A DNA stretch of 64,000 nt from Siphonodentalium dalli (GCA_032622095.1 CP136069.1:189027122-189091121), one strand, 5' to 3'; numbered from the stretch's first letter, positions 1 through 11,236 are shown. Notes: generated by a model from the letters alone, not told the origin. Made by a program: numbers and translations.

Positions 1-600
1 CACATGGCACTATTTCCTGTCATGAAACGAACGTTTAATATCACAATTTATAGAATGGGTTTGTTTAATGGAATAAGGGTATAGGATCATGTAATAAAAC
101 TATTTATCGACCTATATCGATACCGGGAAAAATCCAAAAGAGAATATTATTAGTGGTATTCTGGAGCGCAAACCGCCATGTGGCTTTATTCCATGGAAAT
201 AAGTCTCGCAATCCAGTGCGTATAATCCTGTAATTATTCGTTAATGTACTGCCACTATCATGTCACAATATATTTTTTCAATTGAATGTTGTCGACACAA
301 ATTGAACGTGTTTTACAAATCTAGGTCGAAGAAAATAGATATTCTTATCAAATATTTTATCCGAACATTTGGAAACATATAGCTCTTTATGTAGCAAGAT
401 TACAATTGTAAACACAAACTGTGTTGTAATGGTTTAACCTAGCGATGTCAATGGTGTGGTCTATTTCTCGTCTGACGAAAGAGCAAAATATTGAATATTT
501 TTCTCAACAAGTTACAAGTATTTGTATTGTATTGATTTTTGTACAATAATTATTATGATTTGCAGAATTCCTCATTTCAAGTTTTCAACCTATTTCAGAA
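1..600. other. No gene recognised
   Basis: AT-rich sequence with no long open frame, no RNA gene and no repeat that I can match elsewhere in the window. Confidence 0.5.
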
Positions 601-609
601 TATCGCATA

Positions 610-780
610 TAGTTATAGCTCAACTTGACGAAGTCAAGCTTGAGCTATTGCCATGGGATGGCCGCTGGCGTCCGTCGTGCGTGCGTCCAGACGCCCGTCC
701 GTCAACAATTTCCGTTGGCTCAACCTATATACAGGCAGCATCCCTCATCCGATCATCACATCTACTTCATATGGAACTTC
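610..780 (+). repeat. Dispersed repeat: hairpin followed by a CGTCCG-rich tract
   Basis: Positions 616-647 form a hairpin (arms of about 15 nt with one bulge, loop GAA). It is followed by a CGTCCGTC/GTGCGTGCG-rich tract at about 668-712. The same order, hairpin then CGTCCG tract, recurs at 14562-14650 with a different hairpin. I infer a family of dispersed elements. The short open frames here are not coding. Confidence 0.5.
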
Positions 781-1310
781 GGGGTGACCTCTAGATGGGA
801 GCCTTCGATTATTTCCGAAATTCTTTAAAAACAAGGCCGCTGGCAGCCATTTTGGATTTCATTTTGAATCCATCGGCTCACTCTGCAGCCCGCATTTATT
901 GGAGAAATGTTTTGAAAAAATACAGTTTATAAAGCATGTATACGACATGTGGTGTATATATCGATCTATCCAACCCCTCTTTCCAAATTGCGTAGACATC
1001 ATAGAACATTAAAATGAGACATGTCGATTTAAGTCACATTGAGAATAAGCCAATCGCGTATGGAGACAGTATGTACCGTTCTTGTCCAGGTATAAACAAC
1101 CATGATTCTTCAAGATGGACATTCGATCGCTCTGTGTGCAACACATGCAATATGGTTTATGGAAACTGTTTTGATGACACGAACATGCGGCAAAAATGTG
1201 GTATAAGACATCCATTAATGACAGTGATTTAAAATTACATTTCATCGCACAAAAACTGAACATCGTGATTGCTCTTTTCAGTGAGAGGTCTGGAGAGCAA
1301 TCTCTTCAAG
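781..1310. other. No gene recognised upstream of the Helitron remnant
   Basis: A 72-codon plus-strand open frame (1014-1232) and an 84-codon minus-strand frame (1009-1263) overlap here. Neither resembles a family I know. The plus frame has scattered Cys and His residues and could be eroded upstream Helitron sequence, but that cannot be shown. Confidence 0.35.
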
Positions 1311-1452
1311 TTATGGGATGAGGTGAGAGAATGCCCAGTTTATGTATGTACGTGCTGTCATCGCCTGCTCTCCAAGGGATCAGTTATCCACTTCCACGAA
1401 GAGACGTTTTCAGTAACCAAACAGAGGCAGATATGGGATGAGGTGAGAGAAT
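1311..1452 (+). pseudogene. Duplicated piece of the Helitron Cys-rich module
   Basis: This is a near-copy of part of the Helitron fragment that follows. The peptide PVYVCTCCHRL appears here (about 1336-1370) and again at about 1618-1652 in the same reading frame. The start of the segment (ATGGGATGAGGTGAGAGAAT) recurs at 1433-1452 and is then lost. I read this as a local tandem duplication, followed by decay, of the region encoding the CxCCHR motif. Stops separate it from the longer copy, so it cannot be expressed as one protein. Confidence 0.6.
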
Positions 1453-1523
1453 TTTGTAGTAACATATTAATTGTGCCATGAATATATTGGAATTAATTTT
1501 ACAAATTAGGTATATTTATACAT

Positions 1524-2210
1524 GTGATGTGGCAACAGGGGATTGGAGTACAAGTTATGCAACTTATTGATGATCCTCTCCCCGTGTTCATAAGCGCTCA
1601 TGAGGATATGAGAGAATACCCAGTTTATGTATGTACGTGCTGTCATCGCCTGCCCAACAAGGGATCAGTTATCCGCTTCCACGAAGAGAAGTACGTTTTC
1701 AGTAACAAAACAGAGGCAGTTCTGAAGAAAAAAACTGAAAATGAAGAGGGTGGATTTACCGATACACGCAAAAGAGGGAAGTTGCCATGCCAGGTTATTG
1801 CAAATAATTTGCAACTAAAGGAAATTCCACAGGAGTTACGTGGTTTAAATAGCCTGGAAACAAGACTCATGGCGCAGCTGATACCTTTCATGAAAACGGT
1901 GGCTCTTGCCAAAGACAAGCAGAAAAATATTATTGGATCGGCCATCAACATTCCAACATATCTACAATCCTGCCTAGAATATCACCAGCAGCTCAAGTTG
2001 TGCCCCTGAAGCTAAAACGGAAGCTACGTTATAAAGGCCACTATTCGTACCATTATGTCCGTCCAGAACGAGTAGTGGGGGCTTTAATATGGCTGAAAAC
2101 ACTACAGCTTCTATAAAGATGTCACTATATAAACACCTATTGGGAAGAGGAATGGAAAGCGAATGATGCGGATGTATGGGAGGCTTTAGTCCATGAGCAT
2201 GACCCCATTG
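1524..2210 (+). pseudogene. Helitron Rep/helicase protein, N-terminal fragment (DUF6570-like), frameshifted
   Basis: The open frame 1524-2009 encodes a Cys-rich start (VCTCCHRL at about 1630-1652), then a K/R-rich linker, then ANNLQLKEIP, LRGLNSLETRLMAQLIPFMK and a VAL-K-KNIIGSAINIPT block. This order is typical of the N-terminal DUF6570-type region of Helitron replication/helicase proteins, a family that encodes rolling-circle Rep plus helicase. After a frame change near 1960 the frame at 2000-2116 gives VPLKLKRKLRYKGHYSY and VRPERVVGALIWLK, the next conserved Helitron block. Further shifts and a stop (2112-2131) are followed by WEEEWKANDADVWEALVHEHD (2141 onwards), which runs directly into the 27-bp array. 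The Rep (HUH) and helicase domains are absent. It is dead and truncated; recognition comes from memory of the family, not a search. Confidence 0.75.
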
Positions 2211-3088
2211 CGGATATGCTATATACCACCAGGCCGGTTGATAGGCTAAAAAACACCAGGCCAGCTGATAGGCTATATAACACCAGACCAACTGATAGGC
2301 TATATAACACCAGGCCAGCTGATAGGCTGTATAACACAGGGTCAGCTGATAGGCTATATAGCACCAGACCAGCTGATAGGCTATATAACACCAGGCCAGC
2401 TGATAGGCTATAAAACACCAGGCCGGCTGATAGGCTATATAATACCAGACCAGCTGATAGGCTATATAACGCCATGCCAGCTGATAGGCTATATAACGCC
2501 AGGCCAGCTGATAGGCTATATAACAACAGGCCGGCTGATAGGCTATATACCACCAGGCCAGCTGATAGGCTATATAACACCAGGCCAGCTGATATGCTAT
2601 ATAACGCCAGGCCAGCTGATAGGCTATATAACGCCAGGCCGGCTGATATGCTATATAACAACAGGCCGGCTGATAGGCTATATAACACCAGGCCAGCTGA
2701 TAGGCTATATAACGCCAGGCCGGCTGATAGGCTATATAACACCAGGCCAGCTGATAGGCTATATAACGCCAGGCCAGCTGATAGGCTATATAACGCCAGG
2801 CCAGCTGATAGGCTATATAACGCCAGGCCGGCTGATATGCTATATAACACCAGGCCGGCTGATAGGCTATATAACGCCAGGCCAGCTGATAGGCTATATA
2901 ACGCCAGGCCGGCTGATAGGCTATATAACGCCAGGCCAGCTGATAGGCTATATAACGCCAGGCCGGCTGATATGCTATATAACACCAGGCCGGCTGATAG
3001 GCTATATAACACCAGGCCAGCTGATATGCTATATAACGCCAGGCCAGCTGATATGCTATATAACGCCAGGCCAGCTGATAGGCTATAT
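2211..3088 (+). repeat. 27-bp minisatellite, left block (about 32.5 units)
   Basis: Tandem units of 27 bp, consensus beginning AACRCCAGGCCRGCTGATAK, vary at a few positions (GCC/ACC, CCA/CCG, AGG/ATG). The plus frame reads NTRPADRLY per unit and is continuous with the Helitron frame on the left. Because 27 is a multiple of three and most units lack stops, several frames on both strands stay open for hundreds of codons. The block stops at 3088, where a 3.3-kb element begins, and resumes in the same orientation and phase at 6402. Confidence 0.97.
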
Positions 3089-3381
3089 GGCCCAAAATTC
3101 CTTATAGCGGAAAAATGGCAAATACGTGTCCGAGGGGTGTATCTCATGCATGTCTCGACCGCCATCTCAATGGCAACATATCATTAAACAGGGGTCATAT
3201 GGCGAATATATATCACATAGAAAAATCCGGTTGGCTTCCTTATATTTCACAAATGGGAGGTTTGAGTGACAAAATTGGCTGTTTTTGGGATGTCCGTTAT
3301 TGTGTATCCGATTTCATGAGCTCAGAAACTTGATTAATCCGTTTCTATATTATACAAGTCCTATGTAATTATCTCACTTGT

Positions 3382-3657
3382 ATGACCGATTCTCACATTA
3401 AAAACCGATTAGTCTATAACGTTACTATATTTGGAAGCAGTCCACCATGGTATGTTGTCCGTGAAAACGGTGTTTTCTCCGTTACCATCAATTTAAATCG
3501 TCATAACTGCTCAGACACAACTTGCTATACGTGCCTAATTTTATACAAAGAAACGCAGTATCACATGTTACCTGGGGAACATATAGCTCTAAATGCAAAT
3601 GAATCATATGTAGAAATAACGAGAGATGAGTTGCCACTCCCAAATCAGTGTATTTAA
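3382..3657 (+). other. Unrecognised 91-codon open frame inside the 3.3-kb element
   Basis: An ATG-started frame of 91 codons has several Cys residues (DTTCYTCLILY) and no domain I know. It overlaps the first GTTTTCTCCGTTACC motif (3472-3486) and ends just before the second. Chance or decayed coding sequence are both possible. I give no function. Confidence 0.15.
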
Positions 3658-4130
3658 GGATGTTTTCTCCGTTACCACCATAAAACATAGAAAATCGACG
3701 AGTTAACTCCAACTGCTAATCTCATCTGAAGGAACGTCTATCAAGCCCAAAATATCACATGAGCATGTTGAAATTAATATCACAAGACTTTTGTATATGG
3801 TTGTAAACAATATGCGGTTTTCTCCGTTACCAGCGAACACCAGAAGGTCATTCTTTAGGCACATATGAACCCCGTGGCGATACTATATCGGCAGTCTGGG
3901 TTTGTTTGACTCAGATCAACACAGTAAACTAACCAGGATTACCAGGTTAATTACAAATAGGTGAGACCCGGGCAAGGCGGGACACCAAATGTTTCAAGGA
4001 ATTTTAGATAGGATTTTCGCCGGAAAAAACTGGAAAGCCGTTGATTGGTATATAATTCATCGGCGCATATAATCGGGTGATCATTGATATCGAACAACAT
4101 CTCGGTATGTCCGTTTTGGAACATCTTGTT

Positions 4131-4192
4131 TTGTCCCACTTTGCCCATGCCTTTGGGCAAAGCGCGACACCGCACTGGGCAAAGTGGGACAA
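4131..4192. repeat. Perfect 17-bp inverted repeat
   Basis: TTGTCCCACTTTGCCCA (4131-4147) and its exact reverse complement (4176-4192) enclose a 28-nt loop. A third, imperfect copy in the orientation of the right arm sits near 4208-4222. Confidence 0.85.
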
Positions 4193-4440
4193 TGTGCCAG
4201 GCTATCCGGGCAAAATGGGACAGCAAAATCAAAGAGACAGTGCGGGTTGCCATTGCTCAGACTGCTACAGACAGACGGGCTCTGAGTGGCAGATGAGTTT
4301 CTGTTGGGTTGTGAAGGATGGATTTCTTGTCTGGCGACCAGCGTTATCTATCTTAACGATATATTCACCCCGTTACAGTACCGATTAAAACGAAGATGAC
4401 TTCCATTCCTTATTACTTATTCGAAATTTTTATAATTATG

Positions 4441-4850
4441 TCAAACAAAGGGTTTTGTATGGTGCCCCCCCCCCCCACAGAGATGTTCAAATAGGGCACC
4501 CATGGCAGATCTCGACCCTTGGTCGATTTAGGTAAAACAAAGGGTGCCCCAAGATAATCTAAATATTCACCCCTTTCACACCACCCAGATCCAAAATGGC
4601 CGCCGACCAGAATTGTTCAAATAGGACATCCATGCCATTTCTGGTCCCATTGACCGATTTAGGTCAAACAAAGGGTGTTGTAGGGTGCTCCTCCCCATGC
4701 AGGTACTCTTTCCAAACACCTCACACACCTCAACCTGATCCATTGTCCAGAGGGGTTCAAAATAGGACACCCATGCTTTTTCCCAGCCCCTTGGTCGATT
4801 TAGGTCAAACAAAGGGTGTTATATATTGTTCCTGCATGGTGTCAGATACA
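4441..4850 (+). repeat. Imperfect tandem repeat, three copies of about 130-140 bp
   Basis: The marker GTTCAAATAGGACACCCATG (or variants) starts at 4485, 4615 and 4755. Each copy is followed by CGATTTAGGTCAAACAAAGG and GTGTT. A C-run of 13 lies near 4465. The copies are diverged, so this is an old array. Confidence 0.8.
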
Positions 4851-4925
4851 TCCACTACATTTCGGATTCACCCACCAGCCAATATCGAAACAGACAGTCA
4901 GTAATCATTCTAAGATGGGCGTGAA

Positions 4926-5175
4926 ATGTTCGTGAGTCTAATGGTTCTCGGTCAACAGTCATCAAAGGCAAGCGAGCTTCAAAAAAGAGTGCGGAAAATA
5001 ACTGTCAAGGTGCGTATCCTTGTGGGAAGTGTGGATGGGTTTATTGTGATCCACTCGACTCCAGTGAACGCGACGAATGGGTGTTGTGCTCAGATTTCAT
5101 GAAGGTTGCGGAGAGGATTACGGTGTCTTTGACGACGGTGATAATTTCACGTGTTTGTCATGTTTAGACATATAG
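4926..5175 (+). pseudogene. Broken PHD-like zinc finger, C-terminal fragment
   Basis: The frame read from about 4926 gives a Lys/Arg/Ser-rich stretch (KGKRASKKSAENN) followed by CGKCGWVYCDP and DEWVLCSDF (to about 5098). After a one-base frame change it continues FHEGCGEDYG and NFTCLSCLDI and reaches a stop at 5173-5175. CxxC, WVLC, FHxxC and a final CxxC are the landmarks of a PHD-type C4HC3 finger, with one expected Cys not seen at the frame change. A basic linker plus a PHD-like finger is common at the C terminus of pogo/Tigger-type transposases, so this may be a transposase tail. The rest of the gene is missing. Confidence 0.5.
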
Positions 5176-6196
5176 ACTCAATGTGAATGACACTAGTAAC
5201 GATACCATTTATTCAATTGATTTATATAGGCAGGAAATTAATTGAAGGCTACTATAGCTATTTAAAATTAATTTCGAATTTTAATCATATTGTATACTAG
5301 TACCAATCCATGAATAAAACAATGCATTTTGTTTTGGCAGTTTTTTTGAAAACTTGTCCAAAACCGGTTTGAATATAGAAAATATTCCTCATTCATAAAC
5401 TTGTATATACATGTCGTGTATAACTATATATATGTGTTTTCTCCGGTACCATCATGTCCATGCTAATATTACATCGGACGTTTGAATTGTCAGGTATTCC
5501 TTGTTCGACATAATTATATTAACACATTCTTATATTTATGTAATAAAATAAAATTGAATGGCATGATTGCGCAGGTCTTATTTTTAGATGCACAGAATTG
5601 TGTGCACCAGCATATATAGATCAATCATATGGGTTTACTGGAAACACATACACATTCAAAGTACATGGGACTGCATGTAGTTTCAAATAATAGTTAATAT
5701 GTTTTCAGCGAAGTTAGAAATTCAACTGAACACGTTTGTGTCACATATTATTAAAAATTTAGTGTGTATCAACGATTCGCAATATTTAGGAACATAAAGA
5801 CCCAAAATGTGTTTTCTCCGTTACCACGCCCACTGTAATGTATGTGTGTCGCATATCACAAACGCCACATCAATATTTTCCACATGTTTTGTTTTCGAAA
5901 ACGTACATATCCCCACATAAGAAATTGGCCCATTTCGTCTGTCTATACACCATATAGAGTGATAGAGATCTCGAGTGTTCGATTCGGAATGAATTTTTAA
6001 TTGCACGGTAATCCTAAGATATACGGGTAGCCATTGACCCTAAACATCTGGCTAGTGACAGCTCGAATCATGAGTATTTTATAAAATTGCATGCATGTGA
6101 CTATATAGGCACCATTGTGTATTGATTGTGACAATATAAAACTGTTGCCACATGTTTAAATGGATTGTACGTACAAATATGATACCTTTTCGGGTT
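5176..6196. other. Right half of the 3.3-kb element, no gene
   Basis: AT-rich sequence holding two of the 15-bp motifs. No credible open frame was found. Confidence 0.5.
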
Positions 6197-6401
6197 GGTA
6201 ACGGAGAAAACATACATAAAAGTGCCTACCGTTTTCATGGCAGCTTAAACATATAGGAACATGATCCTCCGGTGCTCATTTTAACGTGACACATTCCACA
6301 CATACTATATTTTCATATTATGGTGATGATAACCGGCATATCGAAAATTTATTTTTTCGATTTGATTGCAGACTACATGTCGATTTAAGGAATTTTAGGC
6401 C

Positions 6402-7529
6402 ATATAACACCAGGCCAGCTGATATGTTATATAAGACCAGGCCAGCTGATAGGCTATATAACGCCAGGCCGGCTGATATGCTATATAACACCAGGCCGGC
6501 TGATAGGCTATATAACGCCAGGCCAGCTGATAGGCTATATAACGCCAGGCCGGCTGATATGCTATATAACACCAGGCCGGCTGATAGGCTATATAACGCC
6601 AGGCCAGCTGATACGCTATATAACGCCAGGCCGGCTGATATGCTATATAACACCAGGCCAGCTGATAGGCTATATAACGCCAGGCCAGCTGATATGCTAT
6701 ATAACACCAGGCCAGCTGATAGGCTATATAACGCCAGGCCGGCTGATAGGCTATATAACACCAGGCCAGCTGATAGGCTATATAACGCCATGCCAGCTGA
6801 TAGGCTATATAACGCCAGGCCAGCTGATAGGCTATATAACGCCAGGCCGGCTGATAGGCTATATAACACCAGGCCAGCTGATAGGCTATATAACGCCAGG
6901 CCGGCTGATATGCTATATAACACCAGGCCGGCTGATAGGCTATATAACACCAGGCCAGCTGATATGCTATATAACGCCAGGCCAGCTGATAGGCTATATA
7001 ACGCCAGGCCAGCTGATAGGCTATATAACACCAGGCCAGCTGATATGTTATATAAGACCAGGCCAGCTGATAGGCTATATACCGCCAGGCCGGCTGATAT
7101 GCTATATAACGCCAGGCCAGCTGATAGGCTATATAACGCCAGGCCAGCTGATAGGCTATATAACACCAGGCCAGCTGATATGTTATATAAGACCAGGCCA
7201 GCTGATAGGCTATATAACACCAGGCCAGCTGATAGGCTATATAACGCCAGGCCGGCTGATAGGCTATATAACACCAGGCCGGCTGATAGGCTATATAACG
7301 CCAGGCCGGCTGATATGCTATATAACGCCAGGCCGGCTGATATGCTATATAACACCAGGCCAGCTGATAGGCTATATAACACCAGGCCAGCTGATAGGCT
7401 ATAAAACACCAGGCCGGCTGATAGGCTATATAACACCAGGCCGGCTGATAGGCTATATAACACCAGACCGGCTGATAGGTAATATAACACCAGGCCAGCT
7501 GATATGATATATAACACCAGGCCAGCTGA
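6402..7529 (+). repeat. 27-bp minisatellite, right block (about 42 units)
   Basis: Same unit, orientation and phase as the left block. Internal duplications are visible: a unit pair with GATATGTTATATAAGACCAG occurs three times (near 6420, 7050 and 7170). The last unit passes in frame into EFDDVLHIAHIPSTTTLE and then a stop near 7580, which could be the Helitron coding sequence that once followed the repeat. Confidence 0.97.
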
Positions 7530-10500
7530 ATTTGACGATGTTCTGCATATTGCACATATCCCGTCCACGACAACACTGGAATGATTACTTGGTAGGCCAA
7601 TTCGTTATAAAATAATATTGTGTTATTACACAGCCTCATGTATATAGCTAAGGGGAGTTAGCGCGGGAATTTTGAGATAATCATATAGACCGAGATTATA
7701 TAAAACACGAGAGGCGACACGGGCTATCGCTGTGTACATGCTTCGTTCCGGGCTATAAATTGTTGCAGTAGGAGCTAACTGCCTCCTTATTCAACATGCA
7801 CGCAATATCATGGACCGAAGGAATGTGGAGACGGAACCAAACACGCGCGCTGCGACAATTCCCTCTGTTCTATAGCGAGCCCAGATATTTGTCTCCAAAA
7901 ACAAGACCCATGCCGTGCACACAGCTCAGTTGGCGGGGCAGTTAGGCTTGGGCCCACTTAAACAGATTCTCATCAACGGCCATCATTAGAATCAATTTGT
8001 CGTCTGTCAATGATTCCTGCTTTCTGAGCCACACAGTTTATCAACAATTGCTGGCGACAAGCTTGAATCCAAACATCCAATAATTAGATGCTCACGTGCT
8101 AACGGATATCGGATCCCGACGTGCAGTCCCGTTGTCTGGGAATCACTCCGCAAGCTCCCTAATTATCCCAACAAATTAACATGAGGTTAGGCTATGAAAA
8201 ATTCAGCTTAAGTGCTCGTTTCCTTTGAGACCTTGTTAGCTGCGTGGTTTTTCGATATTTTCTGAGATTGGTCACGTGACCTACACGTGACGACGCAAAG
8301 TTATTAGCGGACGATGGTACCCACGGGACAAGCGTAATTGTCTAACAATCTGTTGAGATGGAAATAAATCTTCTCAACAGAAACTTGTGACCCACTTCAA
8401 TAAACGTAGCTTGTCACATACAGGACGTGTTAACATCCAGAGGTATCGCGATTATCGATCTGATTTATAATCCATCGTTTTGATTTATAATCGATATCAG
8501 ACGCGCTGGTGGAAATTGACGACAGACCGTTATGTGTTTTATATAGATTGCAGGCTACAACATGAGAGATTTGAGTGGTAGACAGCCAACAGATGATTCT
8601 GTTTTTTTTAGGAATCAAATTTTCATTACACTATAGCCTTTATACAACCATGCAGTCAAACTAAATATTATATAATTCTGACTTAGTCGATATCAAATCG
8701 AATGTAGGATCTTTAACCAAATCTATCAATTAGCTCTTCATACCAACCGCGGGACTTGTTTGGCTTTTTCACTTTTTACTTTGCCGACACTCTAACCATT
8801 GGGCTACCGAACTCCACCAGTGCATACTCTGCTTATACTGCGGGGGGGGGGGGGGGGATTTAGCAGAGAAAGGGTTAAATGAAAATGCCCTATTTTATTA
8901 TTTTATTTCGGTGAGTAATGTGAATTCTTCTAGGGGTAAAGCAAATTACAGATATGCCAACTTCAGACCACCGCTGTGGCTTCCTCATTTCGCACTGATT
9001 CCATAACGGTCTATACGCGTTTGTTAGACTTGCTTTTTATGGTTTCCCATGATAATGAGCGTGTCGTAATATATCGGTAGTTAAAATAGTGAAAATGTAG
9101 CGCGGATTATGTGCGTCGAAGCGGGGAGTATTTTATGGCACTCGACATACAGAGGTATTAGTGCATTCACTAACTGGACGGAATACATGCCTGTGGGGCT
9201 GAGGAGTATCAAGCCTATATGGCGACGTTGTTTATTCATCTCGTTACTAAATTAATTCTCACATTCAGTTGTGAACGTATACACCGTAATAGTCTATTAT
9301 TCATCGGGAGGGAGCGTTCGTTAAACACAAGACAGACAGGCGAAATGAAATGATAACACAAGTGGCAAACTCCAGGCAGAGTTATCTCCCATCGATACGC
9401 TGAGATACCACAGCAACAAGGACATTTTGGTAAAGATTTCGTATATGTTCTTAGTTCTTATATTTTAGGATTAAAATTGCCTATGTCTGACACAGTTCAT
9501 ATTGTTCTTATCAATACCGAAAGAATTACCATTATTGCACACTTTTGGTGGTCAAATTAAGACAATAGATGACTAAATATAGTTCCGACGATTTACTGCT
9601 GCAAATGGTGACATTCGACGCATACGATTTCATGAGTTTCATATCTACTTGTCAATATTCTAGAAGCAGAAGAAAGGTGTGCATAATTCGACAGTTCTAG
9701 TTTGATATAAGTTAACTTCACTGTGTTTGACAAAATCTGTTGTCATCCAGAAACACTGCTCAACAGCACAACACGTCTCTTTGAAAAGCCGACTGAAATC
9801 CGAAGTTTTTCTGTCATTCCTGGAGATATGAGTCTGCTGGGTTGACTCGGGTGTGGTATTGTTGCTCTTTTGCAGTTTTTAAACAGCCAGGCTTATACTG
9901 CATTTTAAACAAATGCAAGTTGTTTCAATTGGAACACAGATAAACCATCAATGAGTTGGTTCTTTAGTATGGGGGTATCTTCCAAAGAAAGGGAACATAA
10001 CTTTGCCATTTCTCCATGTGGGTGGAAACGACCACAAAATTGTATAATATACTCCAAATTATCTCTATATTAAATATTCATGGCAAAATTAGGAAGGAGG
10101 CTGCCTCAATTGGTAAGGTACGCATGCCATGCGTCATACTATTAAGCCAACGCACGTTATTTGAACACCTATTTTGGATATTAAACTGTCACTGTCAATA
10201 CAGCCCAGACAACAATTTGAAAGTAATAGAGCGTTCCACACATATTCGCTTGTGGGAGGAGCTTACGCTCGCTAGGAAACAATGCGTCTGAGAAATAGTT
10301 TAACTTGTGTAACAGCGCTTGTCGTTATTCTATAATACTCCTTAGAGCACAATCTTATTGTTGCAATCGTTCCCTGATTTTTGGTAAAGTACACCAATTC
10401 CCAAGGCTGGCGAAGGAATTGTTCAATGATTATACCATTGTTAGGCACCCGCAACTCATAACAAACAAATCGCACGGGCGCTTCAAAGTGGGAACAGTTC

Positions 10501-10967
10501 GTGTTGTTTCGGAGATATCTATTCACATTCAGTTCATGTTAATCAGGTTTTTGGGCGTGGCTAACCGGCTATTATGTCCAATCGCGGCCAGCGCACGGCA
10601 CATTTCCAATTTATTGCAATATATTTACATATATACTAAGTGTGATTATCACTAAATCCAGCATTCCGATTGGTCGGCGCCCACGTGACTTGTTGCAGTT
10701 AATTCTCAGTGAACGCGCAACAGCTCATAACTGCAACCCCATAATTACATCGATACCGGAAAGAAAAACGCGTAATGTTTTGGGCGCATTTGGACTCGCG
10801 CAGGATTGACTTAAATTAAATCATCAGGTTTCAATATAAAGTAATTGTTCCTGTTAACTTTTGCCAAAGGTGCTATGGGACATTTTGGGCTGGTTTTGTC
10901 ACGATACACTTTTCGATTTAAATACATTTACAAAAGTGGCTTTTTCGCTAAATGTATATAAATATAA
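7530..10967. other. No gene recognised (3.4 kb)
   Basis: Only short open frames of 60-116 codons without recognisable domains. There is a G-run of 14 near 8842. A weak inverted pair (GGCAGAGTTATCTCCC near 9374 and its diverged complement near 9990) might bound an old element, but it is too eroded to call. Confidence 0.45.
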
Positions 10968-11120
10968 GGATTAACTGTCATGTGGACTGTTGTTATGGAG
11001 ATATAACCGTGGGGTAAGTGGTCATAACTTGTATGAAAAACCCTTTGGGTTTTACACAAGTTATGATCACTTACCCCACGGTTACATCTCCATAAAAACA
11101 GTCCACATGACAGTTAATCC
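10968..11120. repeat. Fold-back element with arms of about 70 bp
   Basis: GGATTAACTGTCATGTGGAC at 10968 is the exact complement of the sequence ending at 11120. The arms continue inward with few mismatches to a centre near 11045 (AAACCCTTTGGGTTTT). No target duplication is clear. Confidence 0.9.
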
Positions 11121-11153
11121 GTATATGTGGGATCAATTGTGCTCTAAGTCGGT

Positions 11154-11236
11154 CAGAGCACGCGAATTGTTCTTTACCAGAATAAATCTCGTCTCCGACT
11201 CGATTGTTTCTGGTCAAGAAAATTGTTTGTGCTCTA
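11154..11236. repeat. Imperfect inverted repeat next to the fold-back
   Basis: About 30-nt arms (AGAGCACGCGAATTGTTCTT... and its diverged complement ending GTTTGTGCTCTA) enclose a loop of about 20 nt. The pairing is imperfect. Confidence 0.55.

Larger units (their letters stand above)
3472..6211. repeat. Six copies of a 15-bp motif, GTTTTCTCCGTTACC
   Basis: Exact copies lie at 3472-3486, 3662-3676, 3817-3831 and 5811-5825, a one-mismatch copy (GGTACC ending) at 5436-5450, and an exact inverted copy at 6197-6211. I did not notice any outside the 3.3-kb element. Left-half copies all point inward; the copy nearest the right end is inverted. This is the pattern expected of subterminal protein-binding repeats, though binding is only inferred. 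Confidence 0.8.
3089..6401 (+). mobile_element. 3.3-kb TIR element inserted in the 27-bp array
   Basis: The left end reads GGCCCAAAATTCCTTA and the right end TAAGGAATTTTAGGCC, a 16-bp terminal inverted repeat with one mismatch. The element is flanked by ATAT on both sides (3085-3088 and 6402-6405). Removing it with one ATAT restores an exact 27-bp unit across the junction. These facts are in the sequence. That it is a DNA transposon is inference. No intact transposase is seen. A broken PHD-like finger (about 4926-5175) and six 15-bp motifs lie inside. A 4-bp duplication does not by itself identify a superfamily. Confidence 0.75.

Noticed and set aside
2216-7639. Frames of 340-416 codons on both strands in the 27-bp arrays
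   Set aside because: Same effect of a 27-bp unit. The only meaningful frame is the one continuous with the Helitron, and that is broken.
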